A stretch of 64,000 bases of DNA from Mycteria americana. Taxonomy: Eukaryota > Chordata > Aves > Ciconiiformes > Ciconiidae. Shown here in pieces: positions 52,701 through 62,240 of the stretch (within the stretch, counting starts at the first letter, position 1; every line of letters starts with the position of its first letter). The position numbers were made by a program, and so were the translations under genes. A model generated the notes under the pieces. That model had not been told where the DNA came from. It searched no databases and worked only from the letters and a program-made list of their open reading frames with translations. The stretch lies in contig NC_134365.1 of NCBI RefSeq assembly GCF_035582795.1, positions 75,559,635 through 75,623,634 on the forward strand. The letters are read 5' to 3'.

Positions 52701-55424
52701 TATTAAAAAGCCTCAATTACTACACTTACACTGCAGGAGTTAAATTACCCAGATGGCATATATTATTAACTGAAGTACAACATAAAGCATGACCACAGTG
52801 ATTTTAAATATATTTGGGGTTTGCCTTTTTTATGAAAGTGAATTTTAATAGAAGGTCTTTTCGTTCCCAGAAACCTGAACACAGACTTTGTTAAAAAGCT
52901 TCCAGCTTTGAGATATGCAACTTCAGAGACTGGAGTATGAGAATTTAGATAAGAGGCAGATGTGGGACCCTTTATGGTTGAATGTTTTTTTGAAAAGCAA
53001 GGTGACTGCACTACATATCTTGCCTGAAAAAGAAGATGTGGATCTTCTTAAGGATTGAATGCATCCTCTTATGGTAGTGGCTTTTTGAAGAATGTATTAC
53101 GTATGGTGCGAATAAGAACCAAAAAAATGCTGTATTTTGTATACAGTGGATGTCAGATTTCAGGGTTAGTATAGGCAAATGAATTTCATCTTTTCCTGTA
53201 AAAGAGATTTCTTGTAGTTCTGATGATTCTTCTTTCCTTACACTATATGTTTAGCCCAGCATAGAACATAGCAGTGCTGAAGTATGACAACTTCTGGAAT
53301 TATAGGGAGAGATGGTAAGGGATGTGGGAGTAGGATTGTGTGGGTTCTACTAGGTCTAGTAAAAATGGTGGGGATGCCTTCTACGAGAAACTTGTCATGA
53401 TTATTATCCTTTTATTGTATTCTCTTGCTGTACACAATAACGTAAAGTAGATACATGCAAAAATATCTCAGGCTGAAAACTTATTTCAATACCTTAAAGA
53501 AAAAGAAATGAAAAAGATATAGGGTAAAATTTTCAAAAATGCTCCAGTGATTTAGGTTCATTTGCAAATGTAGCATAGCATGCATAGCAGCAGGAGTCCC
53601 CTTCCCTAACTCTACCTGTGTGAGAATTACTTAAGCCTATAACAATCATACAGACTCTCTCCTTCTCCATGGGATGAGATAGTCATATCCAGAGGGGAAT
53701 GAGTGCCTTGTTGAGTTCAATGGGAGAAAAATAACCTGTTCCTAGTTTAGTCCTGTCTTGTTTGCAGAGAGGATAAAATCTGACTGGTAGGTTTGCTGGT
53801 TTGGAAATAAGTGAAGATTTTCTGGGCAACACACATGAAGAGTCTGAATTGTGCAATGTCAGCCTAGAGGACACAAATGCAACACAGCACAGATAAAAAC
53901 AAAAAGACAACCCTTTCTTCCAGCTCCGCGCACACAGACACACACACAAAATCCACAATATCATCGTCATTTATACTACAAGTGGGTCTAAGGGTTTGGT
54001 AGAATTTAAATTATGGTACAAAAAGTCTATGATATTTAGGATCAAACTCCTCTATGCTTAGAGGATGTGCAAATCTTACATTGTTCTTGACAGCCTTGAA
54101 AAGCCCTTAAAAGCAATATTAAAAGAACAGCTCTCCGGTTTTGTGGGGGTTTTGAGGCGAAAAAAAGAGTGTAATCCAAACCATATATATTTTGTTGCCA
54201 ATGTGACTGATTTTTAAAAAAAACCCAACCTTTATCAAACAGAACAAATAAAACTGGAGATCTGAAAAGTTATGTTGTGTGTAGCATCTAAGCTGCAACT
54301 TTGCACGCAGATTCAGCCAAGATTAAGAGCTACCAAGACAAATCATAGCATTGCGTTTGGTGCCTCTGACTCCACCATTGCGCCACTTACGCGCAGTTGT
54401 CCATCAAAGATCAGAAGGTTTGTAAATCCCCGTTCAAGTCCTGTGGCTTTATACACCTTTTATAGTGATCAGCTCTGAGGTCTGGGGTTTTCTTGTAGTT
54501 CTTCATATAGAGTTCTTCTCTACTTAGGTTGCTCTGTTGAACTTTTGCTGTATATATTTTCCACAACAGTTTTCCCCATAGAAACCAGGGATAATAAACT
54601 TTAAAAAAAAAACTGTGGAAAATATTTCAAATAATACTAAGCTTCTACTGCTTCCCCCTTCCAAGGTTGATCACAATAAATATTTAAAAGGGACCGAGAA
54701 GTTATTCAAAGACCAGGCTGCATTTTCCATTACATTAAAAAAATTAAAATAGAAAACGGAGTCTTTGCTACTTCATTCACATTTTCTTGGTAGATCCATT
54801 TTGTTTCAGAAAAAATGAGCAATGTGTAATTAAAACAAATACAGCAAGCCTTTCTTTTTTTACACAGGGTTGTAAGCGTAGTCAAAATTAATCCCGAAGC
54901 TGTGTTAATCTGATCTTTTTATATGATGGCACGAGTTCTTAGCGCTATGGGGATTCTGTCACTGTGACAAATTTAGAAGTAAAATAAAGACTTGATAGAC
55001 CATAACATATAATTTACTCCAAACATTTGATATATATTGCTATATTAGCATAAAGCCCTGGTATAAATTATATACGTAGGTTTAAAATAAGTGAAGGAAT
55101 TTATCCCCACTTGCTCAGCAAAATATCCATGAGAGGTTTTCTCCAAAACAGCTAGTTTAGTGTCAGCAGTTCAAACAAAACAACCTGCATGCATGGGTGA
55201 AATGGTGGTGATTTCAGCTCTTCACCGAAGAAATGGGAGAGACTAGGAGCCTGCATGCAGCTACCTGAGTTTGGCTAATGAACGGTAGCTCGTTATGGTC
55301 CAGTGATTTGATTGCTAGTGTTGGTGTGCCATAAAGTACACGTAGAGGGAGACCTAGGGACTGGTCCGCAATATGGAAAATGGCAGAGCGAGCTGTCGTC
55401 AGCTGAAACCAGTATAGTTTGTTA
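46771..55424. other. Long intergenic stretch without recognised gene
   Basis: About 8.6 kb of mostly AT-rich DNA. Open frames of 60-125 codons occur (largest 51971-52348 on the plus strand), but none resembles a known family or sits between plausible splice sites. A short imperfect duplication is at 48184-48258 and a T-rich/A-rich mix around 50.4-50.6 kb. Confidence 0.5.
48184..48258. repeat. 26-bp imperfect direct duplication
   Basis: AGCTTCAGTCATGCAGTTTT followed by GATTGA at 48184-48209 recurs at 48233-48258 with two A-for-G changes. The centre-to-centre distance is 49 bp. No function is visible. Confidence 0.8.
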
Positions 55425-55570
55425 TGTGAGCGCTGCCCAGAGTACAGATACCCTTCCTTTCCTGTTCAGTGAGTGAAATAAACCAAGACAATTCAAGTGG
55501 AGAGCGCTCAGCTGAGAGCTACACCAAATTAACCCATACCCGCAGCGGCCGTCGGGTCATTTTCCTCACA
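55425..55570 (+). other. LTR-like fragment next to the second CpG island
   Basis: The stretch is bounded by TGTGAG and its exact inverse CTCACA, contains AATAAA at 55477-55482, and is followed by TTGGTGAGTCC, which resembles the start of a tRNA-Trp type primer-binding site. These are features of a retroviral U3-R-U5 end. At 146 bp it is short for an LTR, no target duplication is seen, and the true left edge may lie further upstream (around 55290-55320). The call is tentative. Confidence 0.3.
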
Positions 55571-55639
55571 TTGGTGAGTCCTAATGTACTAAAACCTTTT
55601 TCCACTCCCGCTATTTCTCCACCATTTAGGTTCCTTTGG

Positions 55640-56250
55640 GTTTAGCCGGCCAAGCCGATGGAAGCCCCCAGCAGCGAGGAAATCACTGCCAGCTGGGCGG
55701 CGGATTTCACCTGCCTCGGAGCGAGGAGCCAAAACCCCGCGGTTTCGTTAAGACCCGCTTAGAATTGTCTGCACTTCCCCCCCCTGCAAGCCGTCAGGTA
55801 AAGCAGCTTCTGTCTTGACGCTGCCCATCCGCCGTGGCCACGTACGCCCGCCCCCCCATCCCCGGGGGCAGGCGGGGGTGCCCCGCGCCGCCCTAAGCCG
55901 CCCGCCCCTCCCGGGCCGCGGGGCCACCTGCCCGAGGAGGCAGCGAGCCCCGCCGCCGCCGTTGCCGCCGCCGCCGCCGCGGTGAGTGCCCCGCGGGGGA
56001 GCGGCGGGGCCGGGTGTCTCGGCGGGCGGGGGCGCGTCCCTCCCCGCTGCCGGGGGCCGCGTCGCCTCCCAGCAGCCGGGCATCGCCTCCCAGCAGCCGG
56101 GCATCGCCTCCCAGCAGCTGCCTCCGGGCCGGGGCCGCCGCCGCGCCGCGGCTGGCGGTGCTGGTACCCGGGGTGGTTCTGCGCCGCTGGCACCTCGGCG
56201 TACACCCGAGCTAGCTCCGGCCTCGGCAGGTGTCGGGAACGGAGCGCTCC
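55640..56250. promoter_or_regulatory. Second CpG island, orphan promoter
   Basis: Sharp rise in GC and CpG density, with a GCC-repeat block at about 55950-55980, bounded by AT-rich sequence. No TATA box. It is the expected look of a vertebrate CpG-island promoter, but the window shows no coding exon attached to it. A 19-bp direct tandem motif (CATCGCCTCCCAGCAGCCGG and variants) is repeated at about 56060-56120. Confidence 0.75.
55900..55981 (+). other. Candidate non-coding first exon ending in a consensus donor
   Basis: At 55981/55982 the sequence reads CCGCG|GTGAGTGCC, an excellent splice donor inside the CpG island, directly after the GCC-repeat. A 5' UTR exon on the plus strand is the simplest reading. 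In mammals CMAS and ABCC9 are divergent neighbours, and a plus-strand gene 19 kb beyond the CMAS promoter fits ABCC9, whose first exon is non-coding. No ABCC9 coding sequence is visible, so gene identity is inference; the left edge is unknown. Confidence 0.35.
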
Positions 56251-56792
56251 TCTTCGGGAGGCTGACGTGGGAAATTTGGCGAAATACGGGGATACCTGAG
56301 GATTTTTTGCCCGTGGATTTTTCCGTTCACTTACAGGTCCAAACATACCCTGAAACATTTTGAATTCCCGTTATTGCTTATTTTTTCTTTCTTCTGTCTT
56401 TCCCCCCTGGCAAATTGAAAAGCCCAGATACAAAAAATCATGTCAGATCACAGCAGAATGTGTTCTGACCTTTGAAGAGCTTCTCGTTTTTCTTAATCCT
56501 TTTAAAAATGCATTTCAAAACATTTTAGCTTGTCATGTAGAGGAATGAAAGCACTTCATTTAGAAACAGCAAAATGAAACATGCCGGTTGCTTCCACGTT
56601 CATTTTACCCTCTCTTGTTCCTTCCTGTTTAAACAATTTGGTAGAAATGACAGACCTGAATGACAATGAACCAAATTTTCATGTTTTGGTAAAGAAACCT
56701 GTGGCCATAAATGCTACTCACTTCTGTCTGAAATTATATACGTTGTCAGAAATATCACATGGCAATGGTATTTTAGATGATGATTGGATGGG
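56251..56792. other. Short stretch between CpG island and provirus
   Basis: AT-richer sequence with no exon recognised. It would be intronic if the first-exon call is right. The last 5 bases (ATGGG, 56788-56792) are the left target duplication of the provirus. Confidence 0.5.
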
Positions 56793-57356
56793 TGTCGTGG
56801 TTTAGCCCCAGCCGGCAACTAAGCACCACGCAGCCGCTCACTCACTCCCCCTCGGTGGGATGGGGGAGAGAATCGGAAGAGCGAAAGTAAGAAAACTCGA
56901 GGGTTGAGATAAAAACAGTTTAATAGGTAAAGCAAAAGCCGCGCACACAAGCAAAGCAAAACAAGGAATTCATTCACTACTTCCCATGGGCAGGCAGGTG
57001 TTCAGCCATCTCCAGGAAAGCAGGGCTCCATCACGCGTAACGGTTACTTGGGAAGACAAACGCCATCACTCCAAACGTCCCCCCTTCCTTCTTCTTCCCC
57101 AGCTTTATATACTGAGCATGACGTCATGTGGTATGGAATAGCCCTCTGGTCAGTTTGGATCAACTGTCCTGGCTGTGTCCCCTCCCAGCTTCTTCTGCAC
57201 CTGGCAGAGCACGGGAAGCTGAAAAGTCCTTGACTAGTACAGCAACAACTAAAACATCTCTGTATTATCAACACTGTTTTCAGCACAAATCCAAAACATA
57301 GCCCCATACCAGCCACTACGAAGAAAATTAACTCTGTCTCAGCTGAAACCAGGACA
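56793..57356 (-). repeat. 3' LTR of the provirus
   Basis: On the minus strand it starts TGTCCTGGTTTCAGCTGAGA and ends CTAAACCACGACA, so the termini are TG and CA. It holds a TATATAAAG box at 57103-57111 and an ATTAAA polyadenylation-like hexamer at 56919-56924. The same family occurs at 1-181 and 17827-18420. Confidence 0.95.
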
Positions 57357-57928
57357 GTATCCACCCCTTATTCCATACCATTTACGTTATGCTCAGGTCT
57401 CACACTATTCAATACATTCTCATTACCCACCATCACCCTTCCCATCCTTTGATATAATACACACATATCATTCCCTTAGTCTATGGACCACCCCTACAAA
57501 ATATTTGTAAAATGACCATAAATGTCCACAAAATGTCCACTGAGTTCATTTAGTCCATGACTTTGGGCTTCATCTCTTATGGTTGTTACTCAGGACAGGA
57601 GAGGTGGTGTGTTGCTTGGGGTTATTGGGCACCAAAACCAGCTCAGGTCAGGTCACTGCTGCACTTGCACTGCTTCTTGTAAGGCTTCTCCTCCATTGGT
57701 TCAGGTGGTTCCGGCTGTAGTAATTCCTATAACATGCAACTCAAATCATGGGTTACAACAATTTAAAGGTATATCCATTACAATGTCCACCCCTGGTCCT
57801 TTTGGACCAGGTTATGAGGTTTAACATTGCAATGAAGTCCTCCCCTTGCCCCTGCTCCAGCTTGGACTTATCCACAGAATGCAGTACCTTCAGAAGTAAA
57901 CTTGCTCCAACATGGCCTCATGCACAGC

Positions 57929-58235
57929 CACTGATGCTTCAAGGTGTACCTGCTGCAGCATGGACTTCATCCACAGCCACAGATGCTTCGAGGTGTACCT
58001 GCTGCAGCATGGACTTCATCTACAGCCACAGATGCTTCGAGGCGCACCTTATCCAGCGTGGACTTATCCTTGGACCACAATCCCTTCAGAGCTATACCTG
58101 CTGTGGCACAGACATAACCATGGCCACAGACGTTTCAAGATATACGCTGCTCTGGCATGGGCTAATCCATGGGCACAGACGCTTCGGGGTGTCCTGCTCC
58201 CACGTGGATTCATCCACAGGTCACAGTCCCTTCGA
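57929..58235. repeat. 49-bp minisatellite inside the provirus
   Basis: Units begin with CACAGATGCTTC or a variant at 57929, 57978, 58027, 58076, 58125, 58174 and 58222: five steps of exactly 49 bp, then one of 48. The first two units differ at few positions, while later ones are more diverged. A further decayed unit precedes at about 57873. Overlapping plus-strand open frames across it are a by-product of the repeat and are not genes. Confidence 0.92.
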
Positions 58236-58566
58236 CTCGAGTTCACAGCGGAGTTCCAGCCTGTCCAGTACAGCAGCACAGAAACAGCAGCAATGCCCTG
58301 GCCATCTGCCAGCCCAGGCGCAAGGCTATTGCTGTTATCAAAATGTTCCCAGGCACAGCAGAGTAAGGTGATCAGCAGTACAGCAGAACGGCAAGCAGTG
58401 AAAGCAAAAAGCAGCCACTAACGAGCCCTAGGCTCTAACATACAGTAAGGCAAGCAAGCCCATGGCAAGCACAGAACCCTGCTGATTAATAGCTAAACAG
58501 CAATAACAGCTATAAATTCTATCTGGCACATTCCAATCAAATCTGTCATTATCTCAAACCCTTCGT

Positions 58567-58584
58567 GCCCCACGTTGGGCGCCA
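58567..58584 (-). other. Primer-binding site, tRNA-Lys type
   Basis: The minus strand reads TGGCGCCCAACGTGGGGC, complementary to the 3' end of tRNA-Lys(1,2) and the same as in betaretroviruses. It stands 8 bases after the 5' LTR. This places the element in class II (ERVK). Confidence 0.93.
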
Positions 58585-58592
58585 AAAAGGAC

Positions 58593-59156
58593 TGTCGTGG
58601 TTTAGCCCCAGCCGGCAACTAAGCACCACGCAGCCGCTCACTCACTCCCCCTCGGTGGGATGGGGGAGAGAATCGGAAGAGCGAAAGTAAGAAAACTCGA
58701 GGGTTGAGATAAAAACAGTTTAATAGGTAAAGCAAAAGCCGCGCACACAAGCAAAGCAAAACAAGGAATTCATTCACTACTTCCCATGGGCAGGCAGGTG
58801 TTCAGCCATCTCCAGGAAAGCAGGGCTCCATCACGCGTAACGGTTACTTGGGAAGACAAACGCCATCACTCCAAACGTCCCCCCTTCCTTCTTCTTCCCC
58901 AGCTTTATATACTGAGCATGACGTCATGTGGTATGGAATAGCCCTCTGGTCAGTTTGGATCAACTGTCCTGGCTGTGTCCCCTCCCAGCTTCTTCTGCAC
59001 CTGGCAGAGCACGGGAAGCTGAAAAGTCCTTGACTAGTACAGCAACAACTAAAACATCTCTGTATTATCAACACTGTTTTCAGCACAAATCCAAAACATA
59101 GCCCCATACCAGCCACTACGAAGAAAATTAACTCTGTCTCAGCTGAAACCAGGACA
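58593..59156 (-). repeat. 5' LTR of the provirus
   Basis: Identical to the 3' LTR, offset by exactly 1800 bp. TATATAAAG on the minus strand at 58903-58911 would drive transcription leftward through the interior. Identity to the 3' LTR is the basis for calling the insertion young. Confidence 0.95.
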
Positions 59157-59161
59157 ATGGG

Positions 59162-59927
59162 TTAAAGATTTTATGTTTTATCTTCTTTAATGAAACATAG
59201 ATATATAGCAGAACTCAGAAGCTTTCAATCCACAATCTTTTTTCTAAAGCATTGAAATTTAATACATGAAAGAGAAGGAAAAAAAGCAAAAAGAAAAAAA
59301 AGTAAATGCAAGGAAAAGGTTTCAAGTGCCGTGGAGGACTGTTGAGGACTGTCTCAGTTGCTCAGTGTAATGCTGTGTTGATGTTTCAAGTCAATGGGAG
59401 ATAACAAAAGGCGCTAATTTTCTCTAGATCTGAGGTTTTGCGCTTTCTTACCCCTACAGTCATAAGGCAAGAAACATCAGAGAAAAAGGAGCAAGCTGGG
59501 TTTGCCAAGATTTTGATGAGTCCTGCCAGTGTTTGGCCTCAGCCATCCAACTACATTCTCACCTCAGAGCTCACTGCAATCCCTTTCATGGCATGAAAAC
59601 ATCTTTGACTGCAATCCATTGGAAACCATTTGCTCTCTAGTGATTGAGATACAGCCCCTGGATTCTGCAAGGTCTAAGCAAATTCTGTCCCAAGGGCCTC
59701 CGGCTCTGGTACCTAATGACTGAACAGCTGTGCTCAAAACTACCATGTGTCCTGTGGTGCACCACCAAGTCCCGGATCTTTGCTATTTGTGGCCTCGAGT
59801 TGTAGGGCTCAAGTGAAACTATCATGAGGGAAAATCTGAACCTTGGTATATCTTGGTTCAATGGCACTGAAAGAAAATGAGCAAACAAACCAACTGACTG
59901 CGCGTAGGCTCTCTCGGGACTTCTTTC
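59162..59927. other. Non-coding stretch after the provirus
   Basis: Nothing recognised beyond an A-rich patch at about 59275-59315. Open frames on both strands near 59.5-59.9 kb overlap each other and show no family. Confidence 0.5.
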
Positions 59928-60147
59928 TCTCTAAATAAGCATATACTTAAGCATACACATAAGTATATACTTAAGCATATAAGTATAAGCTTAAGTATAT
60001 AAGCTTAAGTATAAGCTTGAGTATAAGCTTAAGTATAATATATAAGCTTAAGATTAATATATAATAAGCTTAAGTATATTATATAAGCTTAAGTATATAC
60101 TTAAGCATATACTTAAGCATATACTTAAGCATATCTCTAAATAAGCA
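59928..60147. repeat. Palindromic CTTAAG/AAGCTT satellite
   Basis: About 190 bp built of ATATACTTAAGC and AAGTATAAGCTT units, which are themselves near-palindromic and occur in both orientations. The array is bounded by a 14-bp direct repeat, TCTCTAAATAAGCA, at 59928-59941 and 60134-60147. It could fold into long hairpins. Confidence 0.9.
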
Positions 60148-61379
60148 ATATTTTGCAGCCAAAAAATATTATCCCTTGTAAATAAGGGCTGTTGTATTGA
60201 AAATGAGATTCCTGGTATGAGCATCAAATTAGTTTTGAATTTTATCTAAAGTTTTTAAAGTCTGTTTCAAAAGAAACAGATCTGAGTGATCCCCAAAAAG
60301 TGGGATTTGGTCTGTATTTTAAGCAGAAGAGTCTGGAGGGATCTCGGGTAAAGTAAAATATCTGAGTAGACTTCTCTTTTCTCTTCTGCTCAAGGTGATG
60401 GAAGATGTGCAAAATTATGTTGTCAAAGTCAAATTATCCAAGATTATTCAAAAGAATTCAAAAGCTGAAGCTCCCCAAGCCTGCCAAAAGTTAGACTACC
60501 TTGTCTAAATCAATTACTTCAGAATAACCATCTGCTAATAGTCCATGCACTGTAATGCAGCCTTGTGGAATCTTACTACTCCAGTCAGGGAAAAATGAAA
60601 ATAAAAGCAAGCAGAAGAAATCCCAGGGGACTGTAGCTTCAGGAGGTGAAAAATTGGTGCTTTTTGCTTGCCTGTCTCTTCCCAGTTTCCTGCCCCCTTT
60701 AGCGTATGAGAAAGACAAGAAGAGTTTGTGCACTTTGGAAACTCGATAGGAGGCAGCAGCTGATCTTCCCATCACCAGCCTAAAAATAATCCACTCCAGG
60801 GCTTGGAGCGGCTTCACTAAGTAGAGGAAAATCCTGCCATCGGGATGATATTGATCACATAGCACAACCGAGTGACAATTTGGGTTGGTATTTTGTTTTT
60901 GTGTTTACAAAGGTAAGCTACAGAGTTTGATCTAACATTCAGCAACCAAACGGGGCATGCGATGACCCTCCCCCATTATCTCCCACTAACCACCTCCTCC
61001 TCCTTCCCTTTATATCTGTGGGACAGGGCTGCTCCTTCTTCTTTCCTGGGATTACAACTCCAATCTCTTTTTCCTTTTCCTTTTCCATTCGTAGGCATTC
61101 TCAGCCTTTACCGTCCCCTCCTGCTGTTTTCTTTGCTGCTGTTCACAGGGTTATGTTTCTTTTTTTAAACTGTCCTGTCTTGGCGTGTGAAGTCGAAGGT
61201 TTTACAGCAGGCAGTGTAGCAGGCTGATGTTTGAAATCGCATTGTGTTAAGAAGCTTACCAAAAAAGAAAAAAGCAATGTATTAGATGTGTGAGCCACTG
61301 CAGATGTTTGTGTGAAATGCTTTTCAGTGCCAATAGCCTGTTTAACACCACTGCTGTTGTGATTTTCTCTGTGTTTGGA
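60148..61379. other. Non-coding stretch
   Basis: No exon or known repeat recognised. A 124-codon minus frame at 60865-60491 and a pyrimidine-rich patch at about 60960-61140 are the only notable items. Confidence 0.5.
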
Positions 61380-61448
61380 GCCTGATCCAAAAACCTACCA
61401 AAGTCAATGAGATTCTTTGCATTGACTTCAATAACGTTTGGATCAGGC
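61380..61448. repeat. Hairpin (MITE-like) repeat relic
   Basis: The outer arms GCCTGATCCAAA (61380-61391) and TTTGGATCAGGC (61437-61448) are exact inverse complements. An inner pair AAGTCAATG / CATTGACTT is nested within. This nested hairpin resembles a dispersed palindromic element that I recall from reptile and bird genomes, but I cannot name the family with certainty. Confidence 0.65.
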
Positions 61449-62020
61449 TGCTGGTATATGGCAGTTAGCGATGCAAATGCTGACAAGTACCAGAGGTAAT
61501 TCATCACCTTAAGGCCCAAGGTAACTGGGACAGTGCTTAGCAAGGAAGCGGGGTCTATCTGGAACAGGTGGTCACAGCTTAAATACGAATAAAAAGGTAA
61601 ATGATATTTTGTACAAGATCATTTTTGATGAAATAGATTTTAAAGGGGCAGCACTTTTTGCCATTACCTTAGCAGAACTATTTGGGAATATGCATAGACT
61701 ATAGATCACATAGATTGCATTAGGTCCAGTGCTTTTAGGAAGGTAAGAAGAACAAAGTAGTAGGTTTACACCTAGAAGGGAAAAAGATTCAGACCACCAA
61801 CCTAAAATCTGTTGCAAAACTCAGAGTTAGGCCTTCCATTGTGTTTATTCAAACCTATAAATTCATAATTTGTCCTTAGTTAAAATTTTCTCTGTGAAGT
61901 TCAAGAAGGAAAGACAAATTCTCACTTCTGTAATGACAATTATTCAGAGGATAAGAACTAACTACTTTTGTAAAACTCTGAGTACTTTCTCCATCCTGGA
62001 TCTGTATGCGTACACATATC

Positions 62021-62240
62021 TATGTATATATGCATATATAAATATAATTTTATTTTTTTAATATATTTAAAATATATTTTAAAATATATTTTATATGTTT
62101 ATATTTTTATATATTTATATAAAATATATATTTGTATATTTTATGTAAATATGTATTTATATAACATATAAATATATTTATATATTTAAAATATATTTTA
62201 AAATATATTTTTAATGCATATATGGGCATATAATGCACAT
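62021..62240. repeat. AT-only block with repeated 12-bp palindrome
   Basis: Nearly pure A/T. The perfect palindrome AAAATATATTTT occurs at 62069, 62081, 62188 and 62200, i.e. a head-to-tail pair repeated 119 bp apart. It is likely a low-complexity tract with unusual secondary-structure potential. Confidence 0.85.

Larger units (their letters stand above)
56793..59156 (-). mobile_element. Young non-autonomous ERVK-type provirus
   Basis: A complete two-LTR element of 2364 bp in minus orientation: 5' LTR 58593-59156, internal region 57357-58592 (1236 bp), 3' LTR 56793-57356. The two 564-bp LTRs appear identical at every base in my line-by-line comparison. Flanks ATGGG (56788-56792) and ATGGG (59157-59161) form a 5-bp target duplication. 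A tRNA-Lys type primer site follows the 5' LTR, and a purine-rich run (AATAAGGGGTGG on the minus strand) precedes the 3' LTR. No gag, pro, pol or env is present; the interior is largely a 49-bp minisatellite. Mobilisation would require proteins from a related full element. It lies antisense to the putative gene starting at the CpG island. Confidence 0.95.

Noticed and set aside
55759-56363. Proline/alanine/arginine-rich frames in the second CpG island
   Set aside because: Composition follows GC and GCC-repeat content on both strands; no domain or conserved motif.
57929-58235. CRISPR-like regular repeat
   Set aside because: Units are contiguous 49-bp tandem repeats without unique spacers, inside a vertebrate retroelement.
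57748-58421. Plus-strand frames of 207 and 169 codons in the provirus
   Set aside because: They run antisense to the element and arise from the 49-bp repeat; no viral protein is encoded.
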